Shown: positions 8,389-17,470, counted from the stretch's first letter. The stretch: 64,000 nt of DNA from Clostridiales bacterium 1_7_47FAA (GCA_000155435.1 DS990263.1:484300-548299), one strand, 5' to 3'. Notes: a model not told the origin generated them from the letters alone. Translations and numbers: made by a program.

Positions 8389-9569
8389 TTGGACAGAAGA
8401 ATATGGGAATACTGCTGGGGGTTATGCTGTCAGCCTGCCTGCTGGCATCGTCCGTTACAGCCGCAGCCATGACAGGGCTGAATAACCGGACACAGTTCCA
8501 GCTGCTGGGCAGTGTGTGTCAGGGAATCCTTAAAGAAAATCCAGATTTAGAACAGACCCTGTTTCCTGTTTTAAAAAGAATTAAAAACAAGCAAGCATTG
8601 GGTGAGGAAGACAATGTGCTTCTGGCATATGGCTACCGGGAGTCTGACTTTCTGAAACACACATCCGGATACGGCATCCTTCCTGCAACGGCGGGCTTTG
8701 GCATTGGGGCGCTGCTGCTTTTTACCGTTTTCTGGTACTGGCGCAGAAAGGAGGCCATGCGCATAAAAGAGCTGACAGAATACCTTGAAAAAGTGGACAC
8801 AGGAAGCCCGGGCCTTCTCCTGACAACAAAAGAAGACGGTTTCTCACAGCTGCAGGATGGGATATACAAGACCGTTACCATGCTGTATCAGACGAGGGAG
8901 GCTGCCGTAACAGCAAAAAAAGGTTTTGCGGAAAACCTGTCCAACATTGCCCACCAGATTAAAACACCTATAACGGCCATTTCCCTGTGCGCACAGATGA
9001 TGGAAATACATCCATCCCAGGATTACCTGGCACAGGTGCATAAGCAGCTGGGACGGCTGACCCATCTGGAGGAGGCATTGCTTCTCCTGTCACGTCTTGA
9101 CGCAGGAACCCTTCCCTTGAAAACAGAAGCAGTGGATGTCTATACTGTGGTGAGCCTAGCCGCTGACAATTTACAGGAAATGTTCGATGCCGCCGGACTG
9201 TCTGTTGATATCCCTGAAATGGGGGAAATGGAGATAATGGCTGACCTGGACTGGACCATGGAAGCATTGATGAATCTTTTCAAAAACTGTGCGGAATATA
9301 CGCCGCCAGGGGGAACGGTCCATTGCGCCTGTTCCCAAAACCCGCTTTACACGGAAATCATCCTATGGGATGAAGGTAAAGGATTTGATAAGGAAGATAT
9401 CCCCCATCTGTTTGAACGGTTTTACAGAGGGAAGAATGCGGCGGACAATGGAACCGGCATCGGCCTCTCCCTTTCCAGGGAAATCATTGAACGCCAGAAT
9501 GGCACAATCCGGGCCGTCAATCAACCAGGCAGAGGCGGAACCTTTGAAATCCGGTTTTACAGTCACTAA
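8385..9569 (+). CDS. Membrane sensor histidine kinase
   Basis: A 394-residue kinase with two transmembrane helices (about 8-28 and 95-117) enclosing a short external loop of roughly 65 residues. HisKA follows with the phospho-acceptor His at 190 in SNIAHQIKTP, and the HATPase domain has NLFKNCAEYTPPG (N box), DEGKGF (G1) and GTGIGLSLS (G2). It is paired with the regulator immediately upstream and precedes an ABC ATPase and an FtsX-type permease. The order is that of Bce-type detoxification modules, but the external loop is longer than the few residues usual in BceS-type intramembrane sensors, so direct ligand sensing remains possible. Confidence 0.9.
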   Translation: MIGQKNMGILLGVMLSACLLASSVTAAAMTGLNNRTQFQLLGSVCQGILKENPDLEQTLFPVLKRIKNKQALGEEDNVLLAYGYRESDFLKHTSGYGILPATAGFGIGALLLFTVFWYWRRKEAMRIKELTEYLEKVDTGSPGLLLTTKEDGFSQLQDGIYKTVTMLYQTREAAVTAKKGFAENLSNIAHQIKTPITAISLCAQMMEIHPSQDYLAQVHKQLGRLTHLEEALLLLSRLDAGTLPLKTEAVDVYTVVSLAADNLQEMFDAAGLSVDIPEMGEMEIMADLDWTMEALMNLFKNCAEYTPPGGTVHCACSQNPLYTEIILWDEGKGFDKEDIPHLFERFYRGKNAADNGTGIGLSLSREIIERQNGTIRAVNQPGRGGTFEIRFYSH

Positions 9570-9632
9570 GCAGTCACTTTGGCCTGTTATAATGAAAGCA
9601 AAGTTAATATAACAGGGAAAGGAGCAGAAAGC

Positions 9633-10313
9633 TTGGAAATTTTAAAATGTGAGGATTTAAGTAAGGTATACGGTGCCAGGGATAACAAGGTCATTGCCCT
9701 GGATAAGATTAATCTTTCGGTCAAAAAGGGGGAATTTACTGCCATTGTGGGAGCGTCAGGTTCAGGAAAATCCACACTGCTGCATGTGATTGGAAGTGTG
9801 GACAAGCCCACTGAGGGGAGGGTCCTCATAGAGGGCAGGGATATTGCTGCCCTGAATCCCACCCAGTCAGCCATCTTCCGGCGCAGGAAGGTGGGACTGG
9901 TCTACCAGTTCTATAATCTGATTCCGACCCTGACGGTCCGGCAGAATATCCTGATACCGCTTCTGCTGGATAAAAAGAAGCCAAACCAGGAATATTTTTA
10001 CCATATTGTAAAATCTTTGGGCATTTCTGATAAACTGGAAGCCCTGCCGGGCCAGTTATCAGGAGGGCAGCAGCAGAGGACCGCCATTGCCCGGTCCCTG
10101 ATTTACCGTCCGGCCCTGCTTCTGGCCGATGAGCCAACAGGCAACCTGGACCGGAAGAATTCCAGGGAAATCATTGATATGCTGAAATTATCCAACCAAA
10201 GCTTAAACCAGACCATTCTGCTCATAACCCATGATGAGGCCATTGCTCTGGAAGCCAGCCGTGTCATAACCATAGAGGACGGACGTATCATAAGCGACCG
10301 GAAGCGGGGGTAA
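9633..10313 (+). CDS. ABC transporter ATP-binding protein (MacB/BceA type)
   Basis: A 226-residue ATPase with Walker A GASGSGKST, Q-loop YQFYNLIPTLT, signature LSGGQQQRTAIAR, Walker B LLLADEPTGNLD and the H-loop histidine in LITHDEA. It belongs to the lipoprotein/antimicrobial-peptide export subfamily that works with FtsX-like permeases. The start is taken as TTG 9633 because GGAAAGGAG lies 8 bases upstream; the open frame reaches back to 9579 without a ribosome binding site. It follows the kinase gene by 63 bases and precedes the permease by 4, so it powers the protein encoded at 10318. Confidence 0.93.
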   Translation: MEILKCEDLSKVYGARDNKVIALDKINLSVKKGEFTAIVGASGSGKSTLLHVIGSVDKPTEGRVLIEGRDIAALNPTQSAIFRRRKVGLVYQFYNLIPTLTVRQNILIPLLLDKKKPNQEYFYHIVKSLGISDKLEALPGQLSGGQQQRTAIARSLIYRPALLLADEPTGNLDRKNSREIIDMLKLSNQSLNQTILLITHDEAIALEASRVITIEDGRIISDRKRG

Positions 10314-10317
10314 GGAT

Positions 10318-12567
10318 ATGTGGAGGGATTATTCAATCAGTTATATTAAGAAAAACCGGGCTTCCAGCATATCCATCATTGTGGCAGCCTTTATATCGGC
10401 CTTATTCCTTTCTTTTCTGTGCAGTCTGTTTTATGGTTTCTGGGTGTATGAGGTAGAAGGGATTGTTTTGGAGGAAGGAGACTGGCAGGGGCGTATTACG
10501 GGTATCATGGATGCGGACGATTTGACGATGATACAGAGCTTTGGTAATGTGAAAAAAGCCGTGGTCAATAAGGACTTGTCCAATGGACAGGAAACCGTTA
10601 TTGATATTTATTTTGAGGACGCCAGAAGCATTTTCCAGGACATGCCCCTGATTGCAGACAGGCTGGAGGTTGAGGAGGATGCGTTATCCTACAATCTGCT
10701 GCTTTTATCCAGATACCTGATTCATGACCCAAAGGATGAATCACCGCCGCTTCTTATGACATTTTACCTGGTCATCCTGTTGATTGTTTCCTTTTCCCTG
10801 ATTCTGATCATCCGCAATTCATTTGCAATGTCCATGAATGCGCGGATACACCAGCTTGGTATATTTTCCAGTGTGGGGGCCTCGCCAGGACAGATACGGA
10901 CCTGCCTGATACAGGAGGCGGTGGTGCTCAGCCTGGCCCCCATTCTTTTTGGCAGCATTTTGGGAATCGCCCTCAGCTTTGGCGTGACCCAGGCAATTGA
11001 ACTGATAGCGGCAGATATTCCAGGCAGGCATGAAGCTGGTTTCAGGTACCATCCCATGGTTTTCGGGGTCACAATCCTGTCCTCCTTTCTTACCGTACTG
11101 TGTTCTGCATGGCTTCCGGCAGGAAAACTGAGCAGAATGACACCATTGGAAGCCATCCGCAATACTGGTGAGTGGAAACTAAAAAAGGAAAAACATTCCC
11201 ATATCCTGCAGTTCCTGTTTGGGATTGAAGGCGAACTGGCCGGGAATTCAATAAAGGCCAGGAGGAAGGTAATGTATACCTCTACGCTGTCCCTGACCCT
11301 TTCATTGCTGGGTTTTACGCTGACCTTGTGCTTTTTTACCCTTTCAGGCATCAGCACAGGATATACTTATTTTGAAAAGTATCAGTCAGTGTGGGATGTC
11401 ATGGCCACTGTGGAAGATACGGACATAGAAGATTTCAGGATGACGCAGGAATGGAAGGAGCTGCAGGGGCTGGACCGTGTAAGGAACCTGGCCGTGTACC
11501 AGAGGCTGGAGGTTGCGGCCCGCATCCCTGAAACAGGGCAAAGCCGGGAACTGGCCGCCCTTGGGGGAATCGGCATGGTTGCGGGTCCTTTGGCTGTGAA
11601 AGCGGATGATGCATGGCTGGTGCAGGCGCCTGTAGTTGTGCTGGATGATGACAGCTTCATGGAATACTGCAGGCGGATTGGAGCATCACCACGGCTTGAC
11701 GGAGCCATTGTCCTGAACCGTATATGGGACAGCCTGAACAGCAATTTCCGATATCCCAGATATATTCCTTATGTGGATGAACGCCTTGGGACGGTTGTTC
11801 TGCAGGAAGCCGGGGAGACAGGGTATGGAACAGGAAGGACACGGGAAGGAAACGGGAAAAATACAACCGTGGAAATCCCGGTCATTGCCTATACGCAGGA
11901 AGTTCCTGTTTTAAGGGAGGAGTATGACGGTCATGCATTTGTGCAGTTTGTCCCATTGTCTTTATGGGGGGAGATATCCGGGAAAATAGGGGAAGTGAGG
12001 CAGGATACCAGTATACGGATACTGGCTGCAAAGGGGGCATCCCTGGCTGATATGGATGCGCTGGAGGGCGATGTATTGGAACTGCTTGGCAATAAGTATG
12101 GGATTGGGATTGAAAACCGTATCCAGGAGAAAATCACCAATGATTATATGATTTTCGGATATCAGCTGATTCTTGGCGGCCTTTGTTCCATCCTTGCGTT
12201 GATTGGAATCGCCAATGTGTTTTCCAATACCTTGGGCTTCCTGCGCCAGAGAAGACGGGAATTCGCCCGGTATATGTCCATAGGCATGACGCCGTCAGGA
12301 ATACGCAGGCTGTTCTGCATCGAAGCATTGGTGATTGCAGGACGCCCGGTCCTCATTACCCTGCCGATTGCCGTGGCAGTGATGGGATACATGATAAAGG
12401 CCAGCTATTTAGACCCAATGGAATTCATGGCTGAAGCACCAATCATACCAATCCTTGTTTTCTGTCTGTCCATCTTTGGTTTTGTTGCACTGGCCTATTA
12501 TCTTGGTGGGAGAAAGGTGCTGCGGTGCAATCTGTCCGATGCCCTGCGGGATGATACGCTGGAGTGA
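10318..12567 (+). CDS. FtsX-like ABC transporter permease
   Basis: A 749-residue membrane protein with two FtsX domains. A transmembrane helix near the N-terminus (about 18-40) is followed by groups of helices at about 140-270 and 315-340, a large external domain (about 345-600), and the final helices at about 615-740. The cytoplasmic loops contain the family motif HQLGIFSSVGASPGQIR in the first repeat and RREFARYMSIGMTP in the second. It forms the transporter with the ATPase just upstream. Such permeases move hydrophobic peptides or lipids, or sense antimicrobial peptides; which applies here is not shown. It is the last gene of the cassette that begins at 7717. Confidence 0.9.
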   Translation: MWRDYSISYIKKNRASSISIIVAAFISALFLSFLCSLFYGFWVYEVEGIVLEEGDWQGRITGIMDADDLTMIQSFGNVKKAVVNKDLSNGQETVIDIYFEDARSIFQDMPLIADRLEVEEDALSYNLLLLSRYLIHDPKDESPPLLMTFYLVILLIVSFSLILIIRNSFAMSMNARIHQLGIFSSVGASPGQIRTCLIQEAVVLSLAPILFGSILGIALSFGVTQAIELIAADIPGRHEAGFRYHPMVFGVTILSSFLTVLCSAWLPAGKLSRMTPLEAIRNTGEWKLKKEKHSHILQFLFGIEGELAGNSIKARRKVMYTSTLSLTLSLLGFTLTLCFFTLSGISTGYTYFEKYQSVWDVMATVEDTDIEDFRMTQEWKELQGLDRVRNLAVYQRLEVAARIPETGQSRELAALGGIGMVAGPLAVKADDAWLVQAPVVVLDDDSFMEYCRRIGASPRLDGAIVLNRIWDSLNSNFRYPRYIPYVDERLGTVVLQEAGETGYGTGRTREGNGKNTTVEIPVIAYTQEVPVLREEYDGHAFVQFVPLSLWGEISGKIGEVRQDTSIRILAAKGASLADMDALEGDVLELLGNKYGIGIENRIQEKITNDYMIFGYQLILGGLCSILALIGIANVFSNTLGFLRQRRREFARYMSIGMTPSGIRRLFCIEALVIAGRPVLITLPIAVAVMGYMIKASYLDPMEFMAEAPIIPILVFCLSIFGFVALAYYLGGRKVLRCNLSDALRDDTLE

Positions 12568-12693
12568 TTTCCGGTTTCATGTTTTGGGATTTTATGGTAT
12601 AGTGACAGGGGGCAGTGGACCTGTCCTCCTTTACCCATATGCCCATGAATAACAGAGAAATACAGAGAAATGACAGAGAGGTAATGACTGGCA

Positions 12694-13320
12694 ATGATAA
12701 ACAGAGAAGATATGCTGGAACTGACAAGACGGATGACGCTTTCACGGACCTCCTTTACAAGGATAGCAGGATGCTATGTGGACAGGGATGGTGATTTTGA
12801 CGGGAGCTTCAATACGAATTTCCTAAAGCTGTCGGCAGCAGAGCGGACAAAGAAACTGAAGCTTGCAAAGGAAATCCCTTTTTCACCAACGAATGTAAAC
12901 CTGAAGAAATATGAATTTACCCAGCGCATGCGCAAACCAGGCAGCATGTGGCAGCTGCTGATGGCAATGAACGAATGCGGTCTGAAAAACGATGCCTTGA
13001 TGGACACTTTCTATGATGTTGTTATGGAAAAATACCGTACATCTTCAGATTATACCATCCTTGTTTTCCATGACCGGTATGATATCCCGGCAAAAGCTTC
13101 TGATAATGAAAGACTCTGGGAATCAGAAGAAGTGTTTGAATACATGATTTGCGCCATCTGCCCATTGACAGGGGAGTATGAGCCGGGGAAGCCGGAGTGC
13201 GGATTTCTATTCCCGGCCTTTACGGACAGGAGCGGGGATTTGAACCACATTGCGGTATTCCAGGCAGATACCGGACGGCCGCATGATGAAATATTAGAGG
13301 TGCTGGGGTTGATGGGTTGA
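12694..13320 (+). CDS. DUF4317-like protein, short form
   Basis: A 208-residue protein resembling the N-terminal half of DUF4317 proteins of Clostridia. Recognisable stretches are RIAGCYVDRDGD near the N-terminus, YDIPAKASDNERLWESEEVFEYMICAICP cut here for length into its core IPAKASD and YMICAICP, and GFLFPAFTDRSGDLN near the C-terminus. Family members I recall are nearly twice as long, so this copy is either a short subfamily or has lost its C-terminal half. No enzymatic motif can be named. The stop codon overlaps the start of the VanZ-like gene, so the two are coupled. Confidence 0.7.
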   Translation: MINREDMLELTRRMTLSRTSFTRIAGCYVDRDGDFDGSFNTNFLKLSAAERTKKLKLAKEIPFSPTNVNLKKYEFTQRMRKPGSMWQLLMAMNECGLKNDALMDTFYDVVMEKYRTSSDYTILVFHDRYDIPAKASDNERLWESEEVFEYMICAICPLTGEYEPGKPECGFLFPAFTDRSGDLNHIAVFQADTGRPHDEILEVLGLMG

Positions 13321-13877
13321 TGTCCGAGGTTATCGGGAAGATGGTTGGAGGGCAGAGGAGAAGAGGGATGCTGGCAAATAAGGATAAGAAAGCAAATAAG
13401 AAAAAGACAAAAGATAAATATCTGTGTGCATTTTTCCTGGTTTATATGGTTGCATTGTTCCGCATTACTGTTTTCCGTTCAAACTTCAGCCTGTTTCATG
13501 TCATGGAGAACGGAACAATCAACCTGTCCTTGTTTCAGGACTATATTCCTTTCATCAGGCAGGGAAGATGGTTTCTGTTCCTGTACCTGTTTGTGGGCAA
13601 TATTATCTGGTTTGTTCCATTTGGAAGCATGATTCTGTTATCCGGTAAGGTGAAGGGTATCTGGGGTGCGGCATTATGCGGGTTATTACTATCCTTTATC
13701 ATTGAAACACTGCAGTATATATTTGGGACGGGCGTGTCAGAACTGGATGATTTGGTATTAAATACAATGGGGGCTGGATTAGGGGCGGCAGTGGTACGGC
13801 TGTATCGGCATTACCAATGCCGTCTGGGACGGAAACGGGAAGTACCGCAAGCGTCAGCGGAGCAGAATGGGGGTTAG
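13320..13877 (+). CDS. VanZ-like membrane protein
   Basis: A 185-residue integral membrane protein with a Lys-rich cytoplasmic N-terminus (about 20-37) and four hydrophobic segments. The VanZ-type signature is present: NIIWFVPFG and then SFIIETLQYIFGTGVSELDD, ending in LNTMGAGLG. VanZ relatives alter sensitivity to glycopeptides or lipoglycopeptides in some Firmicutes, but most genomic copies have no proven role and there are no vanRSHAX genes here. ATG 13320 shares its A with the stop codon of the previous gene; internal ATGs could also start it. Confidence 0.82.
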   Translation: MSEVIGKMVGGQRRRGMLANKDKKANKKKTKDKYLCAFFLVYMVALFRITVFRSNFSLFHVMENGTINLSLFQDYIPFIRQGRWFLFLYLFVGNIIWFVPFGSMILLSGKVKGIWGAALCGLLLSFIIETLQYIFGTGVSELDDLVLNTMGAGLGAAVVRLYRHYQCRLGRKREVPQASAEQNGG

Positions 13878-13878
13878 G

Positions 13879-14577
13879 ATGAAATACTTTGGTAATGGAT
13901 TAAGTGAACTGCACAAAGAATTGAATACAATTATCCGCAAAGCGGATAAATTGGAGGAGGCAAAGACACTGTTTTTTGAACTGCATTCCAAGCTGCATGT
14001 ATCATCAATGACAGGGGCAGAACAGAATGAAACCGATAGTCTGCTTGGTGACCTTATGCCCAGCGAATACCGTATCATGCCAACCTCGAAAGATGAAACA
14101 ATTGCATGGGTATTATGGCATATTGCAAGAATTGAAGATCTGACCATGGGAATTCTTGTTGACAGGGGAGGGCAGGTGTTTGACAGCAGCTGGAAAAGAC
14201 AGATGAACGTCCACATTTCAGACACAGGTAATGCTTTGTCAGATGATGAAATCATGGAATTGAGTGCCGGGCTGGACATGAAAGAACTCATTGCATACCG
14301 GAATGCGGTTGGACAAAGGACACAGGATATTGTAAAGTCGCTTTCTGCAGACGATATGAAGCGCAGGGTTTCTGCCCAAGGACTTGAGGCTGTTAAACAG
14401 TCCGGCGGTGTGACGGACCAGGAAGAGTCATTGTGGCTTCTTGACTTTTGGGAAAAAAAGGACGTAGCAGGTCTGCTGCTAATGCCCCCGACACGCCATG
14501 TTATCCTGCACTTAAATGACTGCGGCAAGTGGAAACAGCATATCCGCGACAATAAGAAGTGCTTTCGCCGTGCGTAG
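13879..14577 (+). CDS. DinB-like four-helix protein
   Basis: A 232-residue soluble protein with the features of the DinB/YfiT metal-binding helical superfamily: a central TIAWVLWHIARIEDLT segment with one His, and a C-terminal PPTRHVILHLNDCGKW segment with two more, which together could form the three-His metal site. DinB-like proteins are often thiol-dependent transferases or damage-induced proteins of unknown substrate. ATG 13879 lies just after GGGGGTTAGG and two bases after the VanZ-like stop. The gene ends 85 bases before the left attachment site of the prophage, so it is the last chromosomal gene on this side. Confidence 0.72.
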   Translation: MKYFGNGLSELHKELNTIIRKADKLEEAKTLFFELHSKLHVSSMTGAEQNETDSLLGDLMPSEYRIMPTSKDETIAWVLWHIARIEDLTMGILVDRGGQVFDSSWKRQMNVHISDTGNALSDDEIMELSAGLDMKELIAYRNAVGQRTQDIVKSLSADDMKRRVSAQGLEAVKQSGGVTDQEESLWLLDFWEKKDVAGLLLMPPTRHVILHLNDCGKWKQHIRDNKKCFRRA

Positions 14578-14662
14578 CGCCAGATTTCATAAATGATATG
14601 GTAAAAACCATGTGTATCGGAAAATTGTTTAAGGTGCTTGGGCATAAATAGGGTATGTCTTT

Positions 14663-14696
14663 AACTATTCGCGAAACAACACTTTAACGAATAGTT
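14663..14696. other. Left attachment site, 34-bp dif-like palindrome
   Basis: AACTATTCG (14663-14671) and CGAATAGTT (14688-14696) form perfect outer arms; the core reads GCGAAACAACACTTTAA. By eye, 26 of 34 positions agree with the left half-site of the longer site at 22136. It has the size and imperfect dyad symmetry of a Xer recombination site. The TTC-GAAA...TTT-GAA spacing is closer to the XerS site of streptococci than to the classical dif sequence. Confidence 0.7.
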
Positions 14697-14776
14697 AGTG
14701 GAAAATCTATGTATCTATCAGATAATCTATCATTGAATCCATTAAATTAAAATTGAATATTGGAGGTGGTCTTCCC

Positions 14777-16072
14777 GTGGAATCAAGGCGTTTCATGGTT
14801 GTTATTTCTGCGCTTTTTTTATCCGTAGTATCTGCCTTTCCTTCCTTTGCTATGGTTGCGACTCCTTCAGATGCTATGAGGGTTCCAGTTGCTACGTCCA
14901 GTAATGCATTACTGTCCCAGGACTACATGGAATCAGATGATTTTGATACGTTGGAAGCCCCTGTCCTTATGTCCTCTGGTGATGATTCCGTTGTTAATAC
15001 GGTCAATCTTACCTCTGTCCAGATGTGTCTTTCGTATTATGATATGGCTGGGGTCATCCGTTATAAGGAGGTGTGGTTGGATAAGAATGGTTATGCTTCC
15101 ATGTCGCTTCCATCTGATTATGCATCCCCTATATGGTTTGGTTTTGTCCTGCATAAAGGTGCATTACCTCCGGCTGGTAAATATAAGATGTCCGTACATT
15201 TTGGTAGCAATACTAATATTGTATATCAGTCCAGTTCCATCTGGTTCGGTGTCAGGCGTAATAATGTAAGCCAGCAGGAATCCAATTATTATGTTGATGG
15301 TTATTACTCCTCTGGTGATTTCAGGCTTTCTACTGATTTATCCATTGGTGCTTCAACGAGTCAGCTTAATATATCTAATTTTTTGGCTTATGACTCTCCT
15401 GCGCCGCCATATGGTGGCTATGTCAGCATTAATTTTACCCGTCTTTCCGGTGATGCGCCTGTACAGGGTGGTTCCCCTGATTCCGGCAATGTTGACCAGG
15501 ACATTAACCAGAGTATTTCTAATAATACGGCTCAGCAGGTTGAACAAGGGGATACCATCATTGAATTGATTAAGAATACGATACAGACCATATCATCCCA
15601 GCTTACGGCTTTCTGGAATCAGTTGGCTGGGGAATTTACCAACCTTTACAATAAGATGACCCAGCAGCATTCTGAACAGCTACAGGCTGACCGGGATAAT
15701 ACGGATGATATGATAGCCGCTGGGCAGTCCAATACCACGGATATCATTAACAATAACAATGTGAACACGGATAAGGTCACGGGCGGTTATGATAACTCCG
15801 GTATGCTTTCCGAAAATGACCGCCTGAACAGTTCCCTTGATGGATATCAGGAACAGGAGGATGAGGTTTTCAATCAGGCAAAGGATAAGGTTGATTCTTT
15901 TGAATATGGTAACCATTTCGATAGGTTCACGGCCCCTCTTGCGGATATCTCCTTCTTCCTTACGGGTATCTATGATGGTCTGGGTTCCCTGAATGTCCCT
16001 ATTGCGTTTGCCCTTACGCTGTCCATATCCCTGCTGGCGGTTGGGTATTATCGGTTCAAGTCTGGCAGTTAG
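14777..16072 (+). CDS. Phage secreted, C-terminally anchored protein (candidate receptor-binding/minor coat protein)
   Basis: A 431-residue protein starting at GTG 14777, eight bases after GGAGGTGG. It has a signal peptide (about 1-24, ending SAFPSFA), a mature N-terminus with VATPSDA and VATSSNA, a beta-rich region (about 75-225), a Gln/Asn-rich helical and probably coiled-coil part (about 235-385), and one C-terminal transmembrane helix (about 405-425) with a short basic tail. This is the layout of filamentous-phage pIII-type proteins: an exported head for host binding and a membrane anchor used for virion release. The assignment rests on architecture and on being the first late gene, not on sequence similarity. 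Confidence 0.7.
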   Translation: MESRRFMVVISALFLSVVSAFPSFAMVATPSDAMRVPVATSSNALLSQDYMESDDFDTLEAPVLMSSGDDSVVNTVNLTSVQMCLSYYDMAGVIRYKEVWLDKNGYASMSLPSDYASPIWFGFVLHKGALPPAGKYKMSVHFGSNTNIVYQSSSIWFGVRRNNVSQQESNYYVDGYYSSGDFRLSTDLSIGASTSQLNISNFLAYDSPAPPYGGYVSINFTRLSGDAPVQGGSPDSGNVDQDINQSISNNTAQQVEQGDTIIELIKNTIQTISSQLTAFWNQLAGEFTNLYNKMTQQHSEQLQADRDNTDDMIAAGQSNTTDIINNNNVNTDKVTGGYDNSGMLSENDRLNSSLDGYQEQEDEVFNQAKDKVDSFEYGNHFDRFTAPLADISFFLTGIYDGLGSLNVPIAFALTLSISLLAVGYYRFKSGS

Positions 16073-16083
16073 GAGGTGTCTGC

Positions 16084-16302
16084 ATGTTTAAGTTCTTTGA
16101 GGGGATTTTAGCTTTCCTGACAACTGCCATCAATTTCATCATCAATCTGTTTGAGATGGCTGTCCAGGTGGTTGTCAACGTGGGCCGTGGGATTGCCTGG
16201 CTTTTTGCCTGTCTCTCCTATCTCCCATCCTGGCTCGTTGCGTTCCTGGCGGTTCCTGTTGCCCTTGCGGTCATATTCCAGATTATAAATAAGGGGTCCT
16301 GA
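16084..16302 (+). CDS. Small phage membrane protein
   Basis: A 72-residue, almost entirely hydrophobic protein with two membrane segments (about 8-34 and 37-66) and a short polar C-terminus (NKGS). AGGAGGTG lies 7 bases before ATG 16084. Its place directly after the candidate pIII gene matches pVI-type minor coat proteins of filamentous phages, and pVI is similarly hydrophobic, but I cannot show homology. It is part of the continuous late operon. Confidence 0.65.
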   Translation: MFKFFEGILAFLTTAINFIINLFEMAVQVVVNVGRGIAWLFACLSYLPSWLVAFLAVPVALAVIFQIINKGS

Positions 16303-16304
16303 TT

Positions 16305-16544
16305 ATGCGTGATGTGATTACATTCTGTGTGGATATACTGGTACATATTGTTGGCTGTCTGTTTTCTTTGGATATAGGAGGTTATAGCTTTGGTGATTTT
16401 CTTACGGCGTGTCTGGTCGTGTCGGTATTCATCTCTTCCCTTGTTGTATCCTTCAAGGGTGCGGGCGGTTCCCCTGGTTCCGCTGTCCGGCCTCCCAGGC
16501 CGTATAAGCAGACTAAGGGCCGTCCTTCTGGTAAGTCTGGTTAG
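16305..16544 (+). CDS. Small phage membrane protein with basic tail
   Basis: A 79-residue protein with one or two membrane segments (about 5-50) followed by a Gly/Pro-rich basic tail (GSAVRPPRPYKQTKGRPSGK) that would face the cytoplasm. AAGGGGT precedes ATG 16305, three bases after the upstream stop. Its 3' end overlaps the next gene in another frame for up to about 85 bases. A basic cytoplasmic tail next to a membrane helix suits an assembly or coat protein that touches the phage DNA. Family not recognised. Confidence 0.6.
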   Translation: MRDVITFCVDILVHIVGCLFSLDIGGYSFGDFLTACLVVSVFISSLVVSFKGAGGSPGSAVRPPRPYKQTKGRPSGKSG

Positions 16545-17346
16545 TACGTTCCTGCTTCTGTTTACGGTTCCTGTCTATGCTTCGGTTGCCACTTCTTCTG
16601 ATGCGGAAAGGGATTATGGTTCTGGTATGCCTATATCCGGCTCCGTAAGTGATGAGGAATGGGAGGATTTCCAGGAAAGGATGGAAGATATCAATGGAAA
16701 TTTTGATGACACTGGCTTGTCGGCCTTCGTTCTTGATGATGTTTTTCTGGATTATATGTATTATCATTTCCGTGACCTTGTTGTTGCTGATATCGCATCT
16801 GCATCAGAAGCTAAGAAGGCGGATGTGGACGAGGTACAGGATGTGGATGGCGTGCTGGAATCTGTTATACCGTATGAGGATATATCCACATATTCGTTAC
16901 TATCTTCCGTTCCTCAGGATGCTTATGTTAACTGTGTCCGTTATGATTGCGTGGTTGATGGTAAGGCGTGTACTCTCCTGTTCCCAACTACTAGCCGCGG
17001 CTCTCTTTCCATAGATGGCAATGGGTATCTATGGAACATGTCCACGTCCAATGTCCAGGGCCGTCTGTTCTATGATGGTTTCTCGCCTATGGATGATACG
17101 GGTACCATTGTTTATCTTACCCCCTGTCTTGGGAATAACTTTAGTACCTTGAATAACTATGGTAGTCCTAACTATATCCGCCGTTATTACTGGTCTGGTA
17201 GCCGTCTTACGTATGATGAGAAGTATGTTTCGATTCATGTTGAGGATGCCCCGTTCAGTTTCTATACGGATGATATGGTGCAGTATTCACTTTTATTGAT
17301 TGGAGGTGCCATCCTGTTATGTTTATTGAAAAAGTCGCTTCGTTGA
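16459..17346 (+). CDS. Second phage secreted protein with C-terminal anchor
   Basis: A protein of about 295 residues with an N-terminal signal peptide (the hydrophobic run ends in FTVPVYA), a mature start SVATSSDA, an acidic region, a beta-rich domain with four Cys residues, and a C-terminal helix YSLLLIGGAILLCLL followed by KKSLR. The start is uncertain: GTG 16459 is used, TTG 16441, TTG 16444 and an upstream TTG at 16390 are alternatives, and none has a clear ribosome binding site, so translation may be coupled to the overlapping gene at 16305. The mature N-terminus shares the VAT-x-SDA motif with the protein at 14777. It is probably a second virion-tip or entry protein. Confidence 0.65.
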   Translation: MRAVPLVPLSGLPGRISRLRAVLLVSLVSTFLLLFTVPVYASVATSSDAERDYGSGMPISGSVSDEEWEDFQERMEDINGNFDDTGLSAFVLDDVFLDYMYYHFRDLVVADIASASEAKKADVDEVQDVDGVLESVIPYEDISTYSLLSSVPQDAYVNCVRYDCVVDGKACTLLFPTTSRGSLSIDGNGYLWNMSTSNVQGRLFYDGFSPMDDTGTIVYLTPCLGNNFSTLNNYGSPNYIRRYYWSGSRLTYDEKYVSIHVEDAPFSFYTDDMVQYSLLLIGGAILLCLLKKSLR

Positions 17347-17465
17347 TTGGCCTTGTCCCTGTCCAGTTTGAACCGCTTGTCTATGTGATGGGTTTCATCC
17401 TGTTCCTCTGGCTGATTGATGGTTTCTTATGGCTGGCAAGGTATCTTGTATGCGGGGGTAGGTGA
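17319..17465 (+). CDS. 48-residue phage membrane protein
   Basis: GGAGGT at 17302-17307 precedes ATG 17319, which lies inside the end of the previous gene. The protein has one helix (about 20-43: YVMGFILFLWLIDGFLWLA) and a short tail ending CGGR. It is the size of pVII/pIX-type end-cap proteins of filamentous phages. No homology can be claimed at this length. Confidence 0.55.
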   Translation: MFIEKVASLIGLVPVQFEPLVYVMGFILFLWLIDGFLWLARYLVCGGR

Positions 17466-17470
17466 TATGT

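Noticed and set aside
13320-13877. Glycopeptide resistance cluster
   Set aside because: Only a VanZ-like gene is present; no ligase, dipeptidase or vanH-type genes are in the window.
14663-14696. Terminator hairpin after the DinB-like gene
   Set aside because: The palindrome is AT-rich, lacks a T-run, and recurs at both other element borders, so a recombination site explains it better.
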